DNA from: Caldilineaceae bacterium
GTDB lineage: Bacteria; Chloroflexota; Anaerolineae; Caldilineales; Caldilineaceae
Direction of reading: 5' to 3'
Assembly (NCBI GenBank): GCA_020634755.1
Contig: JACKBC010000058.1
Location: 1-32,343 of the forward strand
DNA: 32,343 nucleotides
The notes beneath the pieces are model-generated. The model was not told the origin of the DNA. It did no database searches and saw only the letters and a program-made list of their open reading frames with translations. The translations under genes and the position numbers were made by a program. Of this stretch, positions 13,755 through 21,338 are shown one piece after another; within the stretch, counting starts at the first letter, position 1, and each line of letters starts with the position of its first letter.

Positions 13755-13918
13755 GACTTACGCAAGCCTAGTTGTCTGGCCGCTTAATTTTTAGAAAACC
13801 CGTATGACTTTGGCTCGGGTTGTGATGTCTAAAAATTACATGTTCGCGGCACTAGCGGGAAAATCGCCAGGCCCGCTATGTCATGCTCGCCGGGCGATCC
13901 ACCGGCGCTGCGTAAGTC
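13755..13918. mobile_element. MITE-like element with GACTTACGCA terminal inverted repeats
   Basis: GACTTACGCA (13755-13764) and TGCGTAAGTC (13909-13918) are exact 10-bp terminal inverted repeats 164 bp apart, with no coding capacity. Inside are a family B repeat (13772-13856) and two dyads, AGCGGG/CCCGCT (13854-13877) and CGCCGG/CCGGCG (13888-13907). No clear target duplication was seen. It could be a non-autonomous relic of an insertion sequence; no matching transposase is in the window. Confidence 0.5.
13772..13856 (+). repeat. Repeat family B, copy 1 (85 bp)
   Basis: Begins TTGTCTGGCCGC and ends GCGGCACTAGC. It matches copy 2 at 29524-29608 over the same 85 bases with 8 mismatches and no gaps. 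The central dyad has TAATTTTTAGA opposite TCTAAAAATTA. It lies inside the MITE-like element upstream of the anti-sigma gene. Confidence 0.92.
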
Positions 13919-13966
13919 GTGACCTTTCAAAAAACGTACGAAATTCCGTTTTAGGCGACCAGACCT

Positions 13967-14563
13967 TTACTCCGCCTCTTCTGTAGGACGGAATGTAGAG
14001 GGCAATAGTTCCGGTTGACGATAGAGATAGTTGCGCAGCTTGGCGCGGCCTCGGCTAATTCGGGATTTGACGGTCCCAATGGGCATCTGCGTAATCTCCG
14101 CAATCTCTTCATAGGCATAGCCGTGCACATCGCATAATATTAAGGCCAAACGCTGGTCTGGCGGCAAAGATTGGATGCCCTGTTCAATGGCGCTGTTGAG
14201 TTCCATGCGTTCGGCATGTTGTTCTGGGCTTTCGGCGTCGTCGAGTAATTGATGGGCATATTCCTGCTCGACCGGCAGGTCGTCTAGGCTTTCGGTAGCG
14301 CGGCGCTGACGGCTGCGCAGCACGTCGTAACAAGTATTGGTCACAATGCGCAATAGCCACGCCTTAAAATTGCCGCCTTTGAAGGTATGCAGCGCCCGAA
14401 ATGCTTTGACGAAACTATCTTGAACCGCGTCTGCTGCTGTCTCTGAATCTTGCAACATACGATAGGCAACGCTAAAAGCCAGTCCCTGATAGTGCAGGAC
14501 CAGCTCATTAAAGGGCTCAATTTCACCCGCTAGCGAGCGTTGTATTAGAACACTTTCATTCAT
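13967..14563 (-). CDS. ECF-type RNA polymerase sigma factor
   Basis: A 198-residue sigma-70 family protein with only regions 2 and 4. Region 2 runs from about residue 20 (NELVLHYQGLAFSVAYRML, then DAVQDSFVKAFRAL and FKAWLLRIVTNTCYDVLRSR, the -10 recognition helix). Region 4 is about residues 125-180 (SLPPDQRLALILCDVHGYAYEEIAEI, then GTVKSRISRGRAKLRNYL, the -35 helix-turn-helix). Size and layout are those of extracytoplasmic-function factors of the RpoE/SigW type. The ATG at 14561-14563 lacks a clear ribosome site. The downstream gene on the same strand is a two-TM anti-sigma-like protein, the likely partner that releases this factor on an envelope signal. Target genes are not known; the neighbouring envelope protein genes are natural candidates (inference). 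Confidence 0.93.
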   Translation of the reverse strand: MNESVLIQRSLAGEIEPFNELVLHYQGLAFSVAYRMLQDSETAADAVQDSFVKAFRALHTFKGGNFKAWLLRIVTNTCYDVLRSRQRRATESLDDLPVEQEYAHQLLDDAESPEQHAERMELNSAIEQGIQSLPPDQRLALILCDVHGYAYEEIAEITQMPIGTVKSRISRGRAKLRNYLYRQPELLPSTFRPTEEAE

Positions 14564-14643
14564 AGAGGAATAATCAAGATGTCAAACGGAAAGGAGATCA
14601 AATCCGGCAAACATGCTATTTCACAATCAATGTTCCATTCCAT

Positions 14644-14672
14644 TTGACGATTAGTCGATCGGTCTGTATACT
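14644..14672 (+). promoter_or_regulatory. Sigma-70 promoter for tRNA-Leu
   Basis: TTGACG (14644-14649) and TATACT (14667-14672) are spaced by 17 bases, near the consensus. The expected start is about 40 bases before the tRNA; the leader carries a small hairpin, GCTTGC-AAAT-GCAAGC (14683-14698). Confidence 0.75.
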
Positions 14673-14717
14673 GGTGATTCGCGCTTGCAAATGCAAGCCG
14701 AGTCGAGAAAGATATAC

Positions 14718-14804
<87 letters not shown>

Positions 14805-15016
14805 GGACTATTATACCTGGCTCTGTCATAAATGAAAATGTGTCTTCTGGTTAGATTGTGGCTGTTTTGAGAACTTTTTGGTTTTGCGCTGTATAACAAT
14901 CGGGGTCTGCTGTTCGGCTTGAACGATTTTGGGAAACTCTCTGTTTTGAGTTTCCGGTTCCCATTTCGGCGCATTTTTTAACGAGAAGTTTTCAACGAAG
15001 CACCCAGATTTCTATT

Positions 15017-16516
15017 ATGTCTATAAAATGTACTTCTGAAGGATGTACTAAAGAACGGTTATATCATACCCGCCCCCAGCTTCGCTCATTCCCTCGTTTC
15101 TCATTTGTCACTCCTCTGTCTAGATCGAATCGCCACCTCAACTCATCCTACTGGCTATTTTGCATTCTGACACTCTGTTTGAGCGCGCTTGTATTGGTTG
15201 GTTGTGGGCCGGAAAACGGTAGCGCATCGGATCAAGATGAAAACGTGGTGGCCACCCAGCAGATTGCTGTGGAATTTGCCACCTCCCAGAATGTAAACTT
15301 GGCGCAGGCGCAGCTCGATGCTTTAGGCGTGGCCAATGTAGATCAATGGCTGTTATACGTCACTGAAACCAATATTACCAGCGGCCAGGATCCGGCTGTT
15401 ACTGACGCACTGGTGCGTCTTTCCAATGCGATTGGGTTGCAATCCGCCAGCATTAACCAATATGCCATTCAGCACAACATTCTGAATGCGGCCAGCACGT
15501 TGCTGGGCGAGGCCAATCCGCCGGCCACGGCGCAAGAGCAGGCCGGCGAGGGCGCTATTGTGGCCACCGCACCGGCCATTGCCGCCGTACCTCTGGATAC
15601 TGCCAGCCAACCGGCGGCTGGTGGCGATTCTCAGCCCCAGAGCGAAGCCGTGGCCGCCGTAGATACACCAACCAGTGAGCCTACTGTAGAAGTTGTGGTG
15701 GAAGAGCCCACGGCCACGCCGCTTGCCAGTCCCGCACTCTCAGCCAATAGCCCGCTCAATGTGCGCAATGGCCCCGGGTTGGCTTATCTAATTGTGGCGG
15801 CCATGCAGGCGGGCGAGACGGCGGATGTGATGGGCAAGAATGACGTGGGCGACTGGTGGCAGGTTACGTTGGCAAATGGTCAAACCGGCTGGGTCTTTGG
15901 TCAGTTGGTCACGACCCAGGGCGACATGAATAGCGTGGCGCTCATTACCGATATTCCGGCGCCGCCCACCTCAGAGCCGGTGGCTGTAGCCCCCACGCCA
16001 GAACCCGCTCCCGCTGAGGAGGCGCCTGCCGAAGAGGCGCCCGCTGCTGCGCCCGCGCCCGGCGGTCCTGATTTCCGGCTGATTGAAAGACGGTTGTGGA
16101 GCGTCACCGAAAATGGTGGCCGCATGGATGGGCCATCGGTGATCTGTGGTGAAAAGCGGCAGCTCGTGGTCCATGTGCTTGACGCAGCGGGGAACCCGTT
16201 AAACGGTGTAGCCGTTCAAGTAGTCTATGGCAACAAAGAGATTTATGTAAGTGGTTCTCAGGGGAAAGGCGACGGCGTCTCTGAATTTGTATTGGGTGAT
16301 GGTCAAGATGTAAAGGTGGTAAAAGATGTGGATGGTCGCGAAGTCTCTAGCGACGTGGCCACGGGGCTTTCCACCAAGCCATATGCCATTGCTTTTCCCG
16401 ATTTAATTGCGGCTGGCTTCTGCACCGATGATGCAAGCTGCCAGAAAAACATTGTAGACGTTTATGCGTGCGGCGGCCACTATAGTTGGACCGTCAAATT
16501 CCAGCGCAACTATTAA
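15017..16516 (+). CDS. Lipoprotein with SH3 domain and a C-terminal domain shared with the next gene
   Basis: 499 residues. A long basic N-terminus is followed by a hydrophobic stretch (YWLFCILTLCLSALVLVGC) with a lipobox, C63 being the lipidated Cys; no better start codon exists in frame, although ATG 15017 has no clear ribosome site. Residues about 65-180 form an unrecognised helical region. A low-complexity Ala/Thr/Pro/Glu linker follows, then a bacterial SH3 domain (about 245-300: SPLNVRNGPGLAYLIV to TGWVFGQLV), often a cell-wall or ligand-binding module, then another Pro/Ala/Glu linker. The last about 148 residues (FRLIERRLWSV to WTVKFQRNY) have four Cys and resemble the C-terminal domain of the next gene product. 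It is probably anchored outside the membrane. It lies 103 bases upstream of that gene on the same strand, so the two are likely co-transcribed. Confidence 0.88.
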   Translation: MSIKCTSEGCTKERLYHTRPQLRSFPRFSFVTPLSRSNRHLNSSYWLFCILTLCLSALVLVGCGPENGSASDQDENVVATQQIAVEFATSQNVNLAQAQLDALGVANVDQWLLYVTETNITSGQDPAVTDALVRLSNAIGLQSASINQYAIQHNILNAASTLLGEANPPATAQEQAGEGAIVATAPAIAAVPLDTASQPAAGGDSQPQSEAVAAVDTPTSEPTVEVVVEEPTATPLASPALSANSPLNVRNGPGLAYLIVAAMQAGETADVMGKNDVGDWWQVTLANGQTGWVFGQLVTTQGDMNSVALITDIPAPPTSEPVAVAPTPEPAPAEEAPAEEAPAAAPAPGGPDFRLIERRLWSVTENGGRMDGPSVICGEKRQLVVHVLDAAGNPLNGVAVQVVYGNKEIYVSGSQGKGDGVSEFVLGDGQDVKVVKDVDGREVSSDVATGLSTKPYAIAFPDLIAAGFCTDDASCQKNIVDVYACGGHYSWTVKFQRNY

Positions 16517-16530
16517 CCTTGCATCCTGCC

Positions 16531-16570
16531 CCTCTCCGCCGGACTTGATCTGCCCGAGGCGAGGGAGAGG
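16531..16570. repeat. Intergenic hairpin between lipoprotein and CNB genes
   Basis: CCTCTCC-GCC (16531-16540) pairs with GGC (16558-16560) and GGAGAGG (16564-16570) with a 3-base bulge. It lies between the stop at 16516 and the ribosome site at 16607. There is no U-run, so it is more likely a repeat or an mRNA processing site than a terminator. Confidence 0.5.
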
Positions 16571-16619
16571 CTGGGGTGGGGCTTCATCGCACCCAGACCC
16601 CTCTTTGGAGGAAAAAACT

Positions 16620-19331
16620 GTGGATAAAAACCTTATTAAGTTTGCACCGCTCTTTATGGGGCTGTCCGAACAAGATCAGCGCATATTGGCTGACAATTTT
16701 ACAGAAGGCCGCCTGTCTACCGGTGAAGCGCTTTTTCGCGCCGGTGAACAGAGTGACGCGCTCTATCTGCTGGCGCAGGGATTTGCGCGCTTGACGTCAC
16801 AAAGTGGTCAATCGTTGGCCACGTTGGGGCCAGGCAGCGTTCTCGGCGAAGCCAGCCTTTTCCGTAATATCCCTCAGGACGTTACCGCCACCGCCGTGGC
16901 CGATATTGAATATTGGCGGCTGACCGACCAGAAACTGCGTGCCATTGTGCTGGACCATCCGGCCATTGGCATTACGCTGAGCAACAATTTCGGCGACATG
17001 CTGGCGCAAATGGAAGATTATCTGGTGCAGCGGTTGAGCCGCACCGAAGAGCTGAGCGACTTGCCGCACAATACGCTGCAAGCGCTGGCCAGCAAATTAC
17101 AGGCCGTTGAACTGGTGGAAAATCAGCCGCTCTATACGGCGGGCGACGAGCCACCCGGCTTGTTTCTGATTGAAAAAGGGAGCATTGAACTGCGCCCTGA
17201 ACCGGGCTCTGACGAGCAGACGCAGGTAATGCGCTCTGGCGCTTTGCTGGGCGTGCTGCCGTTGCTGACCAACAAACCATCGGCGCATGACGCCGTTGCG
17301 CTTGAGCTATCCATGCTGTGGGGAATTCCCACCGACCAGTTTCAGACGCTTAGTAACCAACATCGCGGGTTACGCCGCAGTCTGGGACGCAAGGTGCGCG
17401 CCCGCTTGGGCAAGAGTGATCAGGCCAAGGCCGTGGCGCGTTTGGCGGAAATGCCCATTTTTGCCGACCTGGCGCCCGATGTGTTGCGCGCTATTGCGCA
17501 GCGCATGACGCTCCAATACACTTCCGCCGGCGAGCGAGTTTACCGCATGGGGGAAAGTGGAGATTCGCTCTATCTAATTGAAAATGGCGAGATTGAGCTG
17601 ACGGCCGAAAATGCCAGCGGCGTCATCGAAGAATTGGCTCGCATTGGGTCCGGTGGTTTCTTTGGCGAGATGAGCATTTTCACCGGCCAAACGCGCACCG
17701 AAGACGCCACGGCCACGCGTCACACCAATCTGTGGGTGCTCGATAAATCAGAATTAGATGCCTTGGCCGCCCAGCGGCCTGAAATTAGCGCCGCGCTGAG
17801 CCAAGGCTTGGCCGCGCGGTTGGCGGCTGAACAGAGCGAAGATGAGCAGCGCTTCCGCCACTTTGATCTGTTTGAAAGCTTGACCAACGAAGAGCTGGGG
17901 CAAATTATTCCTTATTTGCACCCCACGCGCTTTGGCGCCGGTGAACAAATTTTTCGCGCCAGCGGCTCCAGCGACAGTCTGTATCTGATCGAACGGGGCG
18001 AGGTGCGCGTCCAAACCTTTAATGGCGGCAGTTGGTTGTTGGGGCCAGGAGAATCGTTTGGCGAGCGCGCGCTGCTTACCAATCAACCCCATAGCGCCAG
18101 CGTCTCGGCAGAATCGGATGTGGATTTGTGGGCGCTGAGCAAGAATGATTTTAATGGATTGGTCAACCAGCACCCGGGTCTTGCCATTAATCTAACCCGC
18201 ATTTTGGGACAGCGGCTGGCTGAATCCAATGCGTATAGCCCGCAAGCCATGGCGGGCGGAGGCGGCGCAATTGGCACTGCTTCGCAGCAGATAAGCGCAC
18301 CCTATGGCAGCCCATATGGCTCACCCGGAGATGCCCAATATTACGATGACCCAAATTACGCGGATACGGCGCCCATTACGGCCGCCCAGCGCCGTCGCGC
18401 CGCGGCCGCGCAACAGATGTCGCGCGGTGGGCAACGCGTGGGCTTTGGCGCTTGGTTCCGCAACTTGAGCGGCATGGCAAAGCTGCGATTGGCGGTCATT
18501 ATTTTGCTGCTCATCTGGGTGCTGGGCATAGCGGCGCCTTCGGCGCTCATGGCACTGATCCGCGGCGCCCGTACTGTCTCCGATGCGTTCCTGCCTACGT
18601 CGTCCTCGGGTGCGCTGGCCGCGGTCTATTCACTGGGCAGCTGGGAAGTTGCGGCGCAGGATCAGGAAAGCGCCCGCGCCATTGCTTTGGCTGACCGCAT
18701 GGTGCCGCCCACCGCTACCTACACGCCGTTGCCTACACAAACACCACTGGCCACGAATACACCGTTGGCTACCAACACGCCGCTGCCCACCAATACGCCC
18801 AGCGTGCCGGCTTTTGTGCAGGGCTACGTAAACGTGGAAGCGCAGTCGCAAGCGCCAGCTGCTGCGGCGGCCGCGGCGCCGGCGCAAGAACAGGTGCAAG
18901 CTGCCGCGCTCGCACCCAGGGCTTGGGATCCGCGGCTGGATCGATTGGGCGTGCGTGTCGAGGAGGCCAACGTGCCTGCCGGCCAACCCTACTGGCGGTT
19001 GATTGAAGCCATGTGGTGGAATGAAAAAGAGGCTGGTGGTAAGCACCATATCTATGTGGAAGTGCTGGATGAAAATGGCAGCCGCGTGATTGGCCAGCCC
19101 GTTACGGTTAAATGGGGAGATGGTCAATACGATGGCGTCACCGAAGACAAGGCCTACCCAGACTACGGCTTCAACTATCAGATGTATGCGGCGGGCAATG
19201 CCTATGATGTGATTGTCGATGGATTGCCCAGCGATAAACTGGTGGGCGCCGGCATGGGTGACCTGGATCGCCCCCGTTATGGCATCCACACTGCCTTCCG
19301 ACTCATCTATCAACGCGCCATAAAACAGTAA
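16620..19331 (+). CDS. Four-CNB-domain transmembrane protein with outer C-terminal domain
   Basis: 903 residues from GTG 16620, chosen because GGAGG lies 8 bases before it and the protein then starts directly with the first CNB domain. Four cyclic-nucleotide-binding-like (CAP_ED) domains follow in tandem, at about 5-125, 150-260, 275-400 and 412-535. Key loops read LGEASLFRNIPQDVTATA, LGVLPLLTNKPSAHDAVA, FGEMSIFTGQTRTEDATA and FGERALLTNQPHSASVSA. Only the third keeps both Gly-Glu and the Arg expected to hold the cyclic phosphate, so the others may be structural. A cytoplasmic Gly/Tyr/Pro linker leads to one TM helix (about 619-645), then a stalk with TNTPLATNTPLPTNTP and an Ala-rich part. The last about 115 residues (WRLIEAMWWNEKEAGGKHH onward) resemble the lipoprotein's C-terminal domain. 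This suggests a transmembrane link between an internal nucleotide signal and an outer sensor or adhesin. No enzymatic domain is seen. Confidence 0.85.
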   Translation: MDKNLIKFAPLFMGLSEQDQRILADNFTEGRLSTGEALFRAGEQSDALYLLAQGFARLTSQSGQSLATLGPGSVLGEASLFRNIPQDVTATAVADIEYWRLTDQKLRAIVLDHPAIGITLSNNFGDMLAQMEDYLVQRLSRTEELSDLPHNTLQALASKLQAVELVENQPLYTAGDEPPGLFLIEKGSIELRPEPGSDEQTQVMRSGALLGVLPLLTNKPSAHDAVALELSMLWGIPTDQFQTLSNQHRGLRRSLGRKVRARLGKSDQAKAVARLAEMPIFADLAPDVLRAIAQRMTLQYTSAGERVYRMGESGDSLYLIENGEIELTAENASGVIEELARIGSGGFFGEMSIFTGQTRTEDATATRHTNLWVLDKSELDALAAQRPEISAALSQGLAARLAAEQSEDEQRFRHFDLFESLTNEELGQIIPYLHPTRFGAGEQIFRASGSSDSLYLIERGEVRVQTFNGGSWLLGPGESFGERALLTNQPHSASVSAESDVDLWALSKNDFNGLVNQHPGLAINLTRILGQRLAESNAYSPQAMAGGGGAIGTASQQISAPYGSPYGSPGDAQYYDDPNYADTAPITAAQRRRAAAAQQMSRGGQRVGFGAWFRNLSGMAKLRLAVIILLLIWVLGIAAPSALMALIRGARTVSDAFLPTSSSGALAAVYSLGSWEVAAQDQESARAIALADRMVPPTATYTPLPTQTPLATNTPLATNTPLPTNTPSVPAFVQGYVNVEAQSQAPAAAAAAAPAQEQVQAAALAPRAWDPRLDRLGVRVEEANVPAGQPYWRLIEAMWWNEKEAGGKHHIYVEVLDENGSRVIGQPVTVKWGDGQYDGVTEDKAYPDYGFNYQMYAAGNAYDVIVDGLPSDKLVGAGMGDLDRPRYGIHTAFRLIYQRAIKQ

Positions 19332-19342
19332 ACGAGTATAGC

Positions 19343-19398
19343 GCAACGACGATATACACATAGCATATACATATAGCGTATACATATCGCGTCGTTGC
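19343..19398. repeat. Long-arm hairpin after the CNB gene
   Basis: GCAACGACGATAT (19343-19355) pairs with ATATCGCGTCGTTGC (19384-19398) with a 2-base bulge; the loop region contains TATAC repeats. The arm core CGCAACG recalls family C. It starts 12 bases after the stop codon. Confidence 0.6.
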
Positions 19399-19436
19399 TG
19401 TGTACGATAGGTTGCGGGTATATATTTTGTGATATG

Positions 19437-19468
19437 GGCGGGAGACTGTTTCCCGCCTTTATTTATTT
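19437..19468 (+). terminator. Rho-independent-like terminator upstream of glpD
   Basis: GGCGGGA (19437-19443), a 7-base loop, TCCCGCC (19451-19457), then TTTATTTATTT. It ends 12 bases before the glpD ATG, so it either ends the lipoprotein/CNB transcript or acts as a leader hairpin of glpD. Confidence 0.65.
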
Positions 19469-19480
19469 GGGGCAACTGTC

Positions 19481-21214
19481 ATGAACCGTCAAGAAAAACT
19501 GCAAGCACTGACCCACTCGTCCACTTTGGACGTGCTGATTATTGGCGCCGGCGTCAATGGCATTGGGACGTTTCGCGATCTGGCGCTACAGGGCATCAAC
19601 GTTCTGCTTGTAGACCGGGCCGATTTCTGTTCGGGAGCCAGCGCGGCTTCCTCCCATATGGCGCATGGGGGCATCCGCTATCTGGAGAATGGCGAATTTC
19701 GGCTGGTGCGCGAGGCAGTGCAGGAGCGCAACCGGCTAATTCAAAACGCACCTCACTATGTACAACCGCTGCCCACGGTAATCCCAATTTTCAAGTGGCT
19801 GTCGGGTATGTTCAACGCGCCTTTTAAATTTCTGGGGCTGCTGGATAAGCCGTCTGAACGCGGCGCGGCCATTATCAAAATGGGCCTCACCATGTACGAT
19901 GCCTACACCGGCGCCCAACGCACGGTGCCGCGCCATGAGGTCATTGGGCGGGCTGCTTCTATGCAGCGTTATCCGCAGCTCAACCCTAACGTGGTCTGCA
20001 CGGCTCAATATTACGATGGCTTGATCCATGCGCCGGAACGATTGTGCATGGAAATGATTATCGATGGCGAGGCGGCCAACCCAAATGCCCGCGCGCTAAA
20101 TTATGTGCGCGTCGAGAGCGCGGCCGGCGCCACCGTGCGGCTACGCGACGAGCAGCGCGGCGAGACGTTCGAGGTACAGCCGCGCCTTGTGGTCAACGCC
20201 GCTGGACCGTGGATCGACTTTGCCAACGATGCGCTGGGGCGCCAGAGCCATTTTATTGGTGGCACAAAGGGTTCGCATCTGGTGCTGGATCATCCCGAGT
20301 TGCGTCAAGCCATTGGCGAGCATGAATTTTTCTTTGAAAATGCTGATGGACGCATTGTGCTCATCTGTCCTCTTTTGGAGCGGGTGTTGGTGGGTACATC
20401 CGATATCCGCCTAGATGACCCCGACCAGGCCGTCTGCACCGACGATGAGATTGACTATTTTCTGGGCATGATCAAACGCGTCTTCCCCCAAATTGTGGTG
20501 ACGCAAGCGCACATTGTCTTTACCTTCTCTGGCGTGCGCCCATTGCCTTCGAGTAAAGCAAATACCACCGGCCAGATCAGCCGCGACCACAGCATTGAAA
20601 CGCTGGCGCCGGACGGCAACTTGGATTTTCCTATTTTAAACTTGGTTGGCGGTAAATGGACTACCTTTCGCGCCTTTAGCGCGCAGGTGGCCGATGCACT
20701 GCTGGCCCGTCTGGGAAAAGCGCGTCAAAAAGATACGGCCAGCCTGGCCATTGGCGGCGGCGCTGGCTATCCGCAAAGTGAAGATGCGCGCAGACAGTGG
20801 GTGAATAAGGTAGCGCAGGAGATGGGATTACCCGCAGATTCAGTTGATTTGCTCTTTGTGCGTTATGGCACCTACGCTCGGTCCATTACACAATTTATTA
20901 GCGAACAGCCGGTGGCGGCCAATGGCGCGCGGCCGCTCCAAAATAATGCAACCTATCTGCGCGGTGAAATTGCCTTTTTGGCGGCCCGCGAGCAGATCGT
21001 ACACCTGGAAGACCTGCTCTTGCGGCGTACGTCCCTGGCCATGCTGGGGCATCTGACGCGTCCGCTGCTGGATGAATTGGCCGAAATTGTCGGAGAGGTT
21101 GTGGGATGGCCACCTGATGAGCGGGCCAGCGAGATTGCCCGATGCATGGAGTTGTTATCGCGCAAACATCGGGTGGAATTGCAGGCAACCAGCGAGCCGT
21201 CGCTGTCGCAATAG
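19481..21214 (+). CDS. glpD: Glycerol-3-phosphate dehydrogenase, FAD-dependent (GlpD-like)
   Basis: A 577-residue flavoprotein. Near residues 18-45 the Rossmann motif LIIGAGVNGIGTFRDLALQGINVLLVDR binds the FAD ADP part, followed by the family signature FCSGASAASSHMAHGGIRYLENGEF. The central part has VVNAAGPWIDFAND, FIGGTKGSHLVLDHP, LVGTSDIRLDDPD and FSGVRPLPSS. NLVGGKWTTFRAFS closes the dehydrogenase domain, and a helical C-terminal domain with LRGEIAFLAAREQIVHLEDLLLRRT is the usual GlpD cap. The enzyme oxidises glycerol 3-phosphate to dihydroxyacetone phosphate at the membrane and passes electrons to quinone. The length is close to Gram-positive GlpD (about 555). GGGGC lies 8 bases before the ATG. 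No glpF or glpK lies beside it. It converges with the GH99-like gene. Confidence 0.93.
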   Translation: MNRQEKLQALTHSSTLDVLIIGAGVNGIGTFRDLALQGINVLLVDRADFCSGASAASSHMAHGGIRYLENGEFRLVREAVQERNRLIQNAPHYVQPLPTVIPIFKWLSGMFNAPFKFLGLLDKPSERGAAIIKMGLTMYDAYTGAQRTVPRHEVIGRAASMQRYPQLNPNVVCTAQYYDGLIHAPERLCMEMIIDGEAANPNARALNYVRVESAAGATVRLRDEQRGETFEVQPRLVVNAAGPWIDFANDALGRQSHFIGGTKGSHLVLDHPELRQAIGEHEFFFENADGRIVLICPLLERVLVGTSDIRLDDPDQAVCTDDEIDYFLGMIKRVFPQIVVTQAHIVFTFSGVRPLPSSKANTTGQISRDHSIETLAPDGNLDFPILNLVGGKWTTFRAFSAQVADALLARLGKARQKDTASLAIGGGAGYPQSEDARRQWVNKVAQEMGLPADSVDLLFVRYGTYARSITQFISEQPVAANGARPLQNNATYLRGEIAFLAAREQIVHLEDLLLRRTSLAMLGHLTRPLLDELAEIVGEVVGWPPDERASEIARCMELLSRKHRVELQATSEPSLSQ

Positions 21215-21253
21215 CACGAACAGTATCGACAAGGGAGATGCCCAAATTCTGGG

Positions 21254-21338
21254 ACAACCCGTACGCGGTTGTAATTCGAGAGGATATTGTGCGCCGCCAA
21301 GGCCGCTAGCAATATCTGCTATGCGAATAGCCTTGCTA
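21254..21338. other. Dyad-rich region between convergent genes
   Basis: ACAACC/GGTTGT (21254-21272), GATATTG/CAATATC (21283-21316) and TAGCAA/TTGCTA (21307-21338, enclosing GCTAT-GCGA-ATAGC) are three inverted repeats in 85 bp. The last two overlap at 21310-21312 and cannot form together. No U-run follows. Probably a shared 3' end for both transcripts. Confidence 0.5.

Larger units (their letters stand above)
13575..13966. other. 392-bp gene-free stretch between sigma and anti-sigma genes, filled by repeats
   Basis: No credible gene. In order it holds the anti-sigma leader with a TATAAA box-like sequence (minus strand), the family C right copy (13610-13693), a 12-bp-stem hairpin (13706-13751), and a MITE-like element (13755-13918) that contains a family B repeat (13772-13856). 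Such pairs are usually adjacent or overlapping, so this gap is probably the result of insertions. Confidence 0.8.

Noticed and set aside
18630..19475. 281-residue minus-strand ORF opposite the CNB gene end
   Set aside because: Overlaps a well-supported domain on the other strand and runs through intergenic hairpins.
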